A DNA stretch of 64,000 nucleotides from Antedon mediterranea (Eukaryota > Echinodermata > Crinoidea > Comatulida > Antedonidae): the NCBI RefSeq assembly GCF_964355755.1, contig NC_092672.1, positions 17,292,501 through 17,356,500 on the forward strand, given 5' to 3'. Numbering within the stretch: position 1 is the stretch's first letter; each line of letters opens with the position of its first letter. The translations under genes were made by a program, and so were the position numbers. Positions 32,562-41,034 of this stretch are shown here, piece after piece. The notes under the pieces are model-generated. The model was not told where the DNA came from. It saw only the letters and a program-made list of their open reading frames with translations, and searched no databases.

Positions 32562-35500
32562 TTAAGTTAAAGTTAGACATATTTTACAAATGTTGTTTTC
32601 GCATAGATATATTGTTTCTTTATAACTATTAATGCATTTATTTAGTAATAGTTTTTTAAATATTGATATATTTTCACTCTCTCTTATATTTCTTATAAGT
32701 TGATTCCATAGCTTAGGTCCTCTATATGCTATACTTTGCTGACCCATATTAGTTGATTTTAATTTTATACAATAATTGTCTTTATTTCGAGTGTTATATG
32801 TATGATAATTATCAAATAAACTGAATAAAGAATTAAAACATTTTGGAAGTTGTCCTTTTTGGTATTTAAACATAAAATTTAAAACACTGTTTTTATACAA
32901 ATCAAATATATTAAGTGTGCCCGTTTTCACAAAGAGCTGAGAAGAGGGATGATGAAAGTCTACCTTACAAATGATCCTAAGAGCTTTTTTCTGAAGCAAT
33001 AGAAGGCGATCCAAATTGTCTTTGTTCCCCGCACCCCATACAATAATACCATATGTCAACACTGGTAATATAAGTTTCTTGTATATGGTAAGTAACACTT
33101 CAGTAGATACTAATTTTTTTATATGACACATGGCACCAATTATTGAGGATGCTTTACAAGAAACTGCATTTGTATGGTGTCTAAAGTTCAGTTTCTCATC
33201 AATGACGACACCGAGAAATTTAGTATATGGTACTCTATCTATTGAAACTCTATTTATTGAAAGTACAAATTGGGATGTGTCAATGTTGGTATTCTTTCCA
33301 CTAAATAACATATACGTAGTCTTGGTTGTATTAATAGTTAATCTATTAGTTTTACACCATTTCTCAATTTTATTTAGTTCATTTGTCATTATTGTAAAGG
33401 CAGTGACGATATCATTGTGTTGTAAAAACATATTCGTATCATCTGCAAACATTATTAAATCAATGACATTACTTACAGAAAACATGTCATTTATGAAAAT
33501 CAAAAACAGCAGGGGTCCAAGGATTGACCCTTGTGGAACGCCTTGTTTTATTATTTTGGTTACAGACTGACACTTCCCAATTTGTACGAATTGTTGTCTT
33601 TCTCTAAGGTAGCTTCGGTAACAATCAAGAACCACGCCTCTTATTCCATAATGGGGCAATTTTGTGAGCAATAATTCATGATCTATCGAATCGAACGCCT
33701 TGGATAAATCCAAAAATACGCCAATCATAAATTGCTTGTTGTCAACGGCTGTTGTTATTTTATCAAGGACTTGTAGGAGGGCGTGGTTAGTTGAATGACC
33801 TGCCCTGAATCTATATTGAGATTCATGTAACATATCATATTTACACAAAAAAGCGATTGTTTGGTCATATACGACCCTTTCAAATACCTTAGATATACAT
33901 GGTAATATCGATATCGGTCTATAATTTTCTATGTTCTCCCTTGCTCCTTTTTTATACACAGGAATTGTTTTAGCAATTTTTAGTTGACAAGGAAATACAC
34001 CCGATTGAAGGGATACATTGATTATATGAGATAACGGTTTAGCCAGTATATCTGAGTTATTTTTTATATAAATGGTACCAATGTCATCACAACCACTTGA
34101 CTTATTTACATTTAAGTCATTAATGTATTTAATGATATCGGACTCGGATACAGCTCTAAAAAACATTGAATTCAAAATGTCATGTTGTATTTTATATTCG
34201 GTGTTACTATTACGGTTATCATCACCTGTCATTTGGTCACCTATATTTATAAAGTATGTGTTAAACGCATTCGCTATGGATGTTGGGTCATTAAGTTGAT
34301 GGGAGTTGATTTTCATTTTTTGAGGCATGTCTTGATGTTTCATCCTACCTAATAATGAGTTTATGACACCCCATGTTTTCTTTATATTACTCTTGTGCTT
34401 TTCAAATTCATTTTTGTAATAAGTAGTTTTCCTTTCTCTTATTATTGATGTTAACTTATTCTTATATTTCTTATATTTAGATTTATTTATATCTGTTGGT
34501 TTCTGTTTATATTTGATGTATAATTTATTTTTGGTACAAAGAGATTTTTGAATTCCATATGTTATCCACGGGGATTTAATTGTATCTACTTTTAACCTAA
34601 CTCTTTTTAGTGGGAAATGCTTATCTATCATTGTTTTTAAAGAATCTGAGAAACATTTATATGATTCATTCGAATTTTCAATGCTAGTTACATATTGCCA
34701 ATCATAGCCCTGTAATTCAAGTCTAAATTGCCGTTTTTGTTGATCAGTATAGCTTCTTTTTATTATAAATTTTTCTGATCGTGGTAATGAATAATTTTCT
34801 GAATCATCCATGCAGAAAACTGCAAAGTGGTCAGATATGTCGTTAACTAATATCCCTGTGTTAATATTTTGGAATTCCTGATAATTTGTATAAATATTGT
34901 CAATTACTGTTGCGGTATCTTTTGTGATTCGGGTGGGTTTATTAACTAGTGGAATGAAAGATTCTGTTAGCATGTTGTCTACGTGAGTTTGAACATTATT
35001 GTCACAGTTATATTTTTGTAGATCTAGGTTAAAGTCACCCATAAGGTATGCCTTTTTATTTTCATTGTTTATCATGTGCATTAATTCACTAAGTTGATTA
35101 TTAAATGTTGGAATATGGGCTTTAGGGGGCCTGTAGATTATTCCACATATAATTGATTTATCATTATTTTTTAATTCAATTATAATGCACTCTCCCTCGT
35201 TTATCATAGCAGACAAGTCATTTCTTATTTGATATGATATATTTGAGTGTATGTACAATGCTACACATCCCCCTGTCTGGGTTTCTCTGTTTTTAAAGAT
35301 AGGTGTATAGTTTGGAAGTGTATATAAACCAAGGTGATGTTTGCTTGAAAGCCAAGTTTCAGTAAGTCCTATTACATTAAATTCAAAATCGAGAGAGGAT
35401 ACATAATTTTTAAATTCTTCAAATTTGTTAACAATACTTCTACAGTTTAATGCAAACATAGAAAAACTATTAGTTGACGTTTGACTGAACGTGGATTTAA

Positions 35501-35597
35501 ATGTATCAATACTAAAGTAATAGTTTTCCTTATAGTTAAATGCGGTTGTATTTTCGTCTTCATAATTAAAATGATCAATATTTAGAATTGAAAACAT
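32562..35597 (-). CDS. LINE ORF2: endonuclease-reverse transcriptase
   Basis: 1011 residues, uninterrupted. The N-terminal EEP endonuclease has ALNCRSIVNK (near 48-57), GLTETWLSS (77-85, catalytic Glu), GDFNLDLQ (187-194), VIDNIYTN (231-238) and SDHFAVF (255-261). The reverse transcriptase has NYRPISILPCISKVFERV (558-575), YRFRAGHSTNHAL (595-607), FLDLSKAFDSIDHELLL (628-644, catalytic Asp), QGVPQGSILGPLLFLI (685-700) and MFADDTNMF (716-724, catalytic ADD). The C-terminal part has YTKFLGVVIDEKLNFRHH and LTYGIIVWG, as in CR1/L2/Jockey-group LINEs. All visible catalytic residues are intact. The 3' UTR is 32315-32561. Confidence 0.9.
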   Translation of the reverse strand: MFSILNIDHFNYEDENTTAFNYKENYYFSIDTFKSTFSQTSTNSFSMFALNCRSIVNKFEEFKNYVSSLDFEFNVIGLTETWLSSKHHLGLYTLPNYTPIFKNRETQTGGCVALYIHSNISYQIRNDLSAMINEGECIIIELKNNDKSIICGIIYRPPKAHIPTFNNQLSELMHMINNENKKAYLMGDFNLDLQKYNCDNNVQTHVDNMLTESFIPLVNKPTRITKDTATVIDNIYTNYQEFQNINTGILVNDISDHFAVFCMDDSENYSLPRSEKFIIKRSYTDQQKRQFRLELQGYDWQYVTSIENSNESYKCFSDSLKTMIDKHFPLKRVRLKVDTIKSPWITYGIQKSLCTKNKLYIKYKQKPTDINKSKYKKYKNKLTSIIRERKTTYYKNEFEKHKSNIKKTWGVINSLLGRMKHQDMPQKMKINSHQLNDPTSIANAFNTYFINIGDQMTGDDNRNSNTEYKIQHDILNSMFFRAVSESDIIKYINDLNVNKSSGCDDIGTIYIKNNSDILAKPLSHIINVSLQSGVFPCQLKIAKTIPVYKKGARENIENYRPISILPCISKVFERVVYDQTIAFLCKYDMLHESQYRFRAGHSTNHALLQVLDKITTAVDNKQFMIGVFLDLSKAFDSIDHELLLTKLPHYGIRGVVLDCYRSYLRERQQFVQIGKCQSVTKIIKQGVPQGSILGPLLFLIFINDMFSVSNVIDLIMFADDTNMFLQHNDIVTAFTIMTNELNKIEKWCKTNRLTINTTKTTYMLFSGKNTNIDTSQFVLSINRVSIDRVPYTKFLGVVIDEKLNFRHHTNAVSCKASSIIGAMCHIKKLVSTEVLLTIYKKLILPVLTYGIIVWGAGNKDNLDRLLLLQKKALRIICKVDFHHPSSQLFVKTGTLNIFDLYKNSVLNFMFKYQKGQLPKCFNSLFSLFDNYHTYNTRNKDNYCIKLKSTNMGQQSIAYRGPKLWNQLIRNIRESENISIFKKLLLNKCINSYKETIYLCENNICKICLTLT

Positions 35598-35940
35598 ATA
35601 ATTTCCTTAATATAAATAAATATCAGTTAATTATAGGGCCTAATGACAAAAGAAATATTTGATAATAAATATAACCTTATTTGCTATATCTGTACATTAG
35701 CTCCCCGTCATATTTTTTTTTATTTTACCGTGACCCCTTATTAATGAATGTAGTAATACAAATTTATATACAATTTTATAAACAACCCCAACTTATTATG
35801 AATGCACTGTATGCAACAGTTCACAGCAATGTGGGGCTGTGTATAATTAATAACAAGACATGGATAGTATTTTGTCCAAATTACATAAATACCATCTCAT
35901 GTTAAATAAGTGTGTTGCTTACTAACAGAGTGTGGTCTGG

Positions 35941-36756
35941 TCACTTTGTAGGTTCACGGTATAGTCTCCCATCTATATATAATGATCCATTTCTAAATAC
36001 AGGATGTCTTCCTTCATTGTATGCTTTCAACATTATGTCTCGGTACTCACGTTTCTTCTTGGCATCTGATGCTGTAAGGTCCTCCATTGCATAAAAATCT
36101 TTATTTTTCAGTGACTTCACCTTCTTAAGAACCTCGTTTCGTTCTGGCCTATAGATAAATTTAGCAATTATTTGCCTAGGTTTTTGGTCTCCTCTGGTCT
36201 GTTTACCGGTTCTATGGGCGTTTTCAATGTTACTATCCTTCAGGTGTAGTTTATCGCTTATAAGTGTATTTAGTTTATCTAGTGTATTTTCGTTCTCATC
36301 TTCATTTATTCCTCCAAATCGTAAATTAAATCCTCTTGAATATCTTTCCATTCTATGAATATCCACTTCTAGGTTACTAATTTGCTTATTTTTCTCCTTC
36401 AGTTCTGTTTCAATGTTGTCAATACGTGTATTTAATCTACTTACACTCGCTTGGGTTTCCGTAGTGGATGTTGTGTAATATTCCAATGACTGGTCCATAA
36501 TACGTTGTGTTTCTTCCACTTTTGTTATTCTTTCTATTAGTACTTGTTTATTGGATTTGATCGACGATATTCCATCTTCGATTCTTTTATTAATATCAAC
36601 AAACATCTCTTTTAGATCTTTTCTCAGGGCCTTTATTTCAGAAGATGACGTGTCAGTCCTCAAGTCAGTAGTCGCGGGAACTTTAAGCTGACGTGGCATA
36701 GGCGTTGCCTCAGTAGTTTCAGATATTTGTTTAGATTTCGCTCTAGTGGCACTCAT
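35941..36756 (-). CDS. LINE ORF1 protein, coiled coil plus RRM-like
   Basis: 271 residues, intact. The polar N-terminus is followed by a predicted coiled coil at about residues 45-140, with heptad-like spacing in KALRKDLKEMFVDINKRI and RLNTRIDNIETELKEKNKQI. Next comes an RRM-like segment (IHRMERYSRGFNLRFGGI) and a C-terminal domain with ENAHRTGK, RQIIAKFIYRPERNEVLK and KDFYAMEDLT. This order matches L1-type ORF1p (Transposase_22), a trimeric RNA-binding chaperone that packages LINE RNA. The C-terminal GRHPVFRNGSLYIDGRLY is also typical. ORF2 starts 343 bases downstream, a spacer with no gene. Confidence 0.8.
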   Translation of the reverse strand: MSATRAKSKQISETTEATPMPRQLKVPATTDLRTDTSSSEIKALRKDLKEMFVDINKRIEDGISSIKSNKQVLIERITKVEETQRIMDQSLEYYTTSTTETQASVSRLNTRIDNIETELKEKNKQISNLEVDIHRMERYSRGFNLRFGGINEDENENTLDKLNTLISDKLHLKDSNIENAHRTGKQTRGDQKPRQIIAKFIYRPERNEVLKKVKSLKNKDFYAMEDLTASDAKKKREYRDIMLKAYNEGRHPVFRNGSLYIDGRLYREPTK

Positions 36757-36953
36757 TTTTTACAATCGACTTCTTATTTTACTTTTATTTGATTGTAGAA
36801 GCTGTTTAAAACTTACGTTCAGTTTATTTCATCCTTTAACTTACTTTTGGGAGTTCGATAAGTTTTAGCTTTTACGGAGCTCAGTAACTGTACGTCTTCA
36901 TTACATAGCGCCCTCTCTAATGTTTTAATTTAACTGTTTTAGTATCACCGGGT

Positions 36954-37457
36954 TTAAGAAAAACTCTTGTGGACAGGACGAAAGCTAAAAATCTTTGGTC
37001 TAATGCGAAATGTGTTTTCCTTAAAATTTAAAGTACCGTCGAGTTCAGACAATGTTTCGGTTCCAAGTATCAGGTCAATACCTGTCAAATTTTTAACGAT
37101 TAACGCTGAAATTTTAAATCTGTGTCCTTGGATAAATAATTCGAATTGCACTAAGTGGTTGGAATATAAGAAGTCACCGTTACCTAATCGAAATTTAGTT
37201 GTGTTCACTTTAACTGGCTTTAGACGCGATAAATAAAGTGAGGAATTAACATACGATTGTGAGATTATAGTTCTAGTTGAACCACTGTCAAATAAAGTTA
37301 AAACATTTCTACCATCTGGTAAATTTCCTTTAACGTAATTTCTGTCGTTAAGTAGCAAATCGATCTTATCTGAATTCCCTAAGTATTTTGCCTTAAAATT
37401 GTCGTATTTTGTATGGGGGGCCAGATTGTAGGCGGCATCTAGTCCCTTTTTTAAAAA
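36954..37457 (-). CDS. pol: Ty3-type aspartic protease (start of pol)
   Basis: The frame opens inside the end of gag in the -1 register (around GATTTTTAAAAAAGG) with no ATG needed, so it is probably made by frameshifting. The active-site motif LFDSGSTRTII is near 37286, with a later hydrophobic-hydrophobic-Gly motif IDLILGTETL, both typical of retropepsins. Just after the stop, another frame reads FLKPGDTKTVKL, which looks like the pol linker, so a 1-base indel near a T-run at about 36965 may have broken pol here. The LINE insertion follows within about 40 bases. Confidence 0.75.
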   Translation of the reverse strand, partial: FLKKGLDAAYNLAPHTKYDNFKAKYLGNSDKIDLLLNDRNYVKGNLPDGRNVLTLFDSGSTRTIISQSYVNSSLYLSRLKPVKVNTTKFRLGNGDFLYSNHLVQFELFIQGHRFKISALIVKNLTGIDLILGTETLSELDGTLNFKENTFRIRPKIFSFRPVHKSFS

Positions 37458-38410
37458 TCCTGCTGGTGGCTAGGGTAGTAATTGTTTGAATGTTGGTATG
37501 GGTATGGCGGGGGATAATTTCCGTAAGAACGGTTTTGTTGTCGGCAGTGCCTTGCTATGTGGCCTGGTTTCCCGCAGTAATAACAGGTTGGGGGAGGTTG
37601 TCTATATCTTGGGGTCGGTGGGGTCTGGAATCGGGGTTTGTAGGGGCTTGGGCTTCGGTTTCGTCTTGGGATATAATTTCGGGTGGGGGAACGTGAGCGT
37701 CGAGTATCATCATTAAGGGATCGTTTTGTTGTGGCTATATCTAACTTAAGAGTATTTATCTCATGTTGGAGCGATTCGAGACTATTATCTGTTTCCTTAT
37801 TGATGTTGAATGAAACTTCCCGTGTGACATCATCTACGGAAAGGTCAAGGTAATTTTGTGTGCTATTTACGATATTGTCAATAGTGGCATCGATTGGGGT
37901 GGACATGGCTACAGCTGCTCTACATTTTGGTGGAAGGGTCGAAATAAATTTATTCTTTATCTGCTGGTCAGCGTATCCAATTCTGTCTGCGGCTTGTTTG
38001 ATTTTGGTTAAGTGTTTTTCGGCGTTGTCGCCAGTGGTGTAAGTAATTGAATCGTATTCTCTTATGTGCGCATAGATTGATTTGTTTTTACTAAACTTGT
38101 TAATGAATTTGGTTTTTAAGGATTCCAGTGAATCGAACTGCTTTCCCTCAATCCAGAGTCTAGCTTGTCCCTGAAGGCTACGTTTGAAAATACTTATTAC
38201 ATTAATTAATTGGGCATTGTTTACAGGGTTTTCTAAAGTGTGGGCCTCAAGGTAGTCGGTAAACGATAAATAGTGTGCACTACATTGGTCGTGATCGGTT
38301 ATGGAACCGTCATATCTTTTGGGAAGGAAATCGGTTTGTCTTAGGTGGGGCACGGTATGAGGATGGACGGGCTCATTTAAAATTACTTTGTTATCAACAA
38401 CGTCGACCAT
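37451..38410 (-). CDS. gag: Ty3-type Gag polyprotein
   Basis: 319 residues, intact from ATG to stop. It would form the virus-like particle and bind genomic RNA. The N-terminal half has a retrotransposon-gag (capsid-like) pattern, with the segment FKRSLQGQARLWIEGKQFDS near residues 75-94, followed by helix-rich sequence. Residues about 230-275 are Arg/Ser/Pro-rich. A single zinc knuckle, CYYCGKPGHIARHC (CX2CX4HX4C), lies near residues 278-291. The tail is Tyr/Pro/Gln-rich. The pol frame is in -1 relative to gag and overlaps its end. The leader upstream carries the palindromic transposon, which probably affects expression. Confidence 0.85.
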   Translation of the reverse strand: MVDVVDNKVILNEPVHPHTVPHLRQTDFLPKRYDGSITDHDQCSAHYLSFTDYLEAHTLENPVNNAQLINVISIFKRSLQGQARLWIEGKQFDSLESLKTKFINKFSKNKSIYAHIREYDSITYTTGDNAEKHLTKIKQAADRIGYADQQIKNKFISTLPPKCRAAVAMSTPIDATIDNIVNSTQNYLDLSVDDVTREVSFNINKETDNSLESLQHEINTLKLDIATTKRSLNDDTRRSRSPTRNYIPRRNRSPSPYKPRFQTPPTPRYRQPPPTCYYCGKPGHIARHCRQQNRSYGNYPPPYPYQHSNNYYPSHQQDF

Positions 38411-38596
38411 ACTTTATAATATTAATTATTAATCAAATATCAAAAACAATTTAGTGTATATATATGTAAACTCTCACTTTTCAATCAAGGTTACAAATTA
38501 AAAATCAAAATGGTTTTGACTTACCCCAAATGCTTCGGATCCAATTAAAAATGAATTAAAGGAATGCAAAAAGTGTTCAAAAATGTTAAAAGGGCT

Positions 38597-39806
38597 TGTT
38601 ACAACCGCTAATGTAGAAAACGCCAGCTAATGTCGAAACAACCGTTAATGTAGAACAATCCACCGCTTATGTAGTAAAACCTCCAGCTTATGTAGAAACA
38701 CCAACAGCTTATGTAGTAAATAAAAATCAACACCAGCTAATGTAGAAACAGTCAACAGCTTATGTAGTAACGAAAATTGCCTCCCAGCTTATGTAGTTAC
38801 TATCGCCAGCTAATGTAGAAAATGTTATATATTTTACAAAAATGTCTAATTCATGTGCAAATGCATCGATCTTTACTTAGCTATCAGTCTTTCCACCTCT
38901 CGTAAGCAACCAACTTTCTAAAATGACCACACATCGTAATAAGCTACCATCTCTGTTAAGGGACCGCTTCTCATAATCGACCACGTCTCGTAAGGGATCA
39001 CCTCCTCTCATAAGGGACCGCTTCTCATAATCGACCACCTTTCGTAAGCGACCACACCTCTCGTAAATGACCACCTCTTTTAAGGGACCACGACCTCTTT
39101 CTCCCTATTAATCTCCCGTCACAACGACCTCTGGTAAGTGACCACCTCTATTGAACGTCCACCGTTTCTATTAAGGGACCGCTTTTTATAATCGACCACC
39201 TCTCGTAATTGATCACCGCCTCTCATAAGGAACCGCTTTTCATAATCGACCACCTCTCGTAAGCGACCACCTCTTTTAACGACCACGCCTCTCGTAAGTG
39301 ACCACTTCTTTTAAGGGACCACGACCTCTTTATCTCTATTAAATCTTCAATGATGAGAAGCGGTCCCTTAACAGAGACAGTGGTCGTTCAATAGAGGTGG
39401 TCACTTTCAAGAGGTCATTGTGATGGGAGATGGTCGATTATGAGAAGCAGTCCCTTAACAGAGATGGTTGCTTACGATGTGTGGTCGTTTTAGAAAGTTG
39501 GTTGCTTACGAGAGGTGGAAAGACTGATAGCTAAGTAAAGATCGATGCATTTGCACATGAATGAGACATTTTTGTAAAATATATAACATTTTCTACATTA
39601 GCTGGCGATAGTAAGCTGGGAGGCAATTTTCGTTACTACATAAGCTGTTGACTGTTTCTACATTAGCTGGTGTTTATTTTTATTTACTACATAAGCTGTT
39701 GGTGTTTCTACATAAGCTGGAGGTTTTACTACATAAGCGGTGGGTTGTTCTACATTAACGGTTGTTTCGACATTAGCTGGCGTTTTCTACATTAACGGTT
39801 GTAACA
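38597..39806. mobile_element. 1.2-kb near-palindromic DNA transposon
   Basis: It starts TGTTACAACCG and ends CGGTTGTAACA, flanked by GGGCT on both sides (38592-38596; 39807-39811), a 5-bp target duplication. Inverted arms of about 370-390 bases are roughly 97% alike. Each arm holds about ten subterminal repeats of two related words, CCAGCTAATGTAGAAA and CAGCTTATGTAGTAA. The centre carries repeated GACCACCTCTCGTAAG and GGGACCGCTTCTCATAATCG words. There is no transposase. Superfamily unassigned. The high arm identity suggests recent mobility. Confidence 0.8.
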
Positions 39807-39811
39807 GGGCT

Positions 39812-40306
39812 CATCAATGTTCAAATTTTCAAACAACGAATTCAAAAAAAATACGAAAGGTGTTCATCAATGATCAAAAAAGGTAAATGTTAAAAAAACG
39901 ATCGAAAAAAAACGGCGTGAAGTTGAAAGTGTCCAAACGAAACAGTTCTTGTCCGATTGCTTCTGTTTTCCGTTTTGATTCTTCTTGTGTCTTCCTCGAT
40001 TATCTTCTTTGTCTTCATCCAATGGTTATACGAAAGTAAAAAATTCTGCTTGTCTCGATCCAGTTAAAATACAAATTTGAAAAAAAAAATTCTGCTTGTC
40101 TCGATCCGGTTAAATACTTATTTGAAAAAAAAATTCTGCTTCTCTCATTCGAATATAGGCCTAATCTCAGCTTGTCTTTTGTGTAAAAGTAAATTTCTGG
40201 TTTTCTCCTTTCAAACAAATATGGTTGTCTTCGTCTTCGTCTTCGTGTCTTGTTGTGTTTATTTCTTGTTTTCTTGTTATTCTGTTTCTCACTCTGTTCC
40301 TTATAA
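39812..40306 (-). other. Ty3 element 5' leader, non-coding
   Basis: Between the primer-binding site and the palindromic insertion. Minus strand is purine-rich near 39960-40020 (GAAGACAAAGAAGATAATCG). It includes tandem-like repeats of ATTCTGCTTGTCTCGATCC at 40042 and 40090. No convincing reading frame. Confidence 0.5.
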
Positions 40307-40324
40307 AATTTGGGTCTTCCACCA
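40307..40324 (-). promoter_or_regulatory. Candidate tRNA primer-binding site
   Basis: On the minus strand TGGTGGAAGACCCAAATT follows the 5' LTR without a gap. It starts with TGG, as expected for pairing with a tRNA 3' CCA. I cannot name the tRNA by eye. Confidence 0.55.
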
Positions 40325-41034
40325 TGTAATATTGTGTTGTGTTGTTGTACTGACTTTTAATGAAGACTCTTACTCGCTTAACTGTCGTAACACATATTGT
40401 TTATTCAGTATAATACTTCAGTACAATATACAACTATAAGTATAGATAAGGAACGGAGGATCAGTGATGCTGTCGGTGAGGTGTGAAGTGTGTAGGTCTG
40501 CTTCTGAAGAAGTGGCTGTGAGGTGTGTGCTCCGTGAAGTGGCTGTAAGGTGTGTGCTCCGTGAAGTGGCTGTAAGGTGTGTGCTCCGTGAGGTGGCTGT
40601 AAGGTGTGTGCTCCGTGAAGTGGCTGTAAGGTGTGTACTCCGTGAGGTGGCTGTAAGGTGTGTCTGGGCCCTTCTGAAACTTGGGGGTATATTGGCTTCG
40701 GTTCATTTGCATATGTCACTACGTCATCTGTGAGGGTAACGATTGGTCCTAAGTTGGTCCAGGGGTGTTTAAGTGGGAGTGATTGATCTTATCTGGTGAG
40801 GTTACAATGATGAATTGGCCCTGTCGAATCTCTGCTTAAAACTGTCAATATCTAATTGTTTTACGATGGGAACAGTCACAAAGTTATTCTTTGGGGATTC
40901 GATTATAAACTAAATGGTCATTAAAACATCTGGACAAACTCTCCTCCGGACTTTCTGGGTCAAGTTTGTGAACTTATTTGAATTCTGATACAAAGGTCAA
41001 TTTCTTAATTATAAAAGTATATCATTATATTACA
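40325..41034 (-). repeat. 5' LTR of the Ty3-type element
   Basis: Same length and ends as 26500-27209, about 98.6% identical by eye count. Differences include GTGTTGGTC/GTGTAGGTC, AATGATTG/AGTGATTG and GGCCGTG/GGCCCTG. The matching AATAAA on the minus strand is at about 40400-40405. Confidence 0.9.
40523..40657 (-). repeat. 27-bp minisatellite in the 5' LTR
   Basis: Same five-unit array as in the 3' LTR at the matching position (offset 13825). Copy number is equal in both LTRs. Confidence 0.85.

Larger units (their letters stand above)
32277..36920 (-). mobile_element. Apparently intact LINE (CR1/L2-group-like) inside the Ty3 element
   Basis: Runs on the minus strand from a 5' end near 36920 (AGAGAGGGCGCTATGTAATG) through ORF1 and ORF2 to a 3' tail of about nine TCAA units (32277-32314). 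Both ORFs are open. It separates protease from reverse transcriptase of the Ty3 pol. The clade is judged from ORF2 motifs and the simple-repeat tail rather than poly(A). No clean target duplication could be read. Confidence 0.85.
26500..41034 (-). mobile_element. Ty3/gypsy-type LTR retrotransposon with nested insertions
   Basis: Two direct 710-bp LTRs bound gag, protease, reverse transcriptase-RNase H and integrase in canonical Ty3 order on the minus strand. The satellite word AAAATAG|CTTCAAATCG is split by it, with ATAG on both sides, a 4-bp target duplication. The LTRs differ at about 10 positions, so insertion is recent on the scale of this window. Removing the LINE (32277-36920) and the palindromic element (38597-39806) leaves about 8.7 kb. 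Pol is damaged by stops and frameshifts. Confidence 0.9.

Noticed and set aside
33130-33570. Plus-strand frame of 146 residues inside the LINE
   Set aside because: Antisense to the conserved reverse transcriptase of ORF2.
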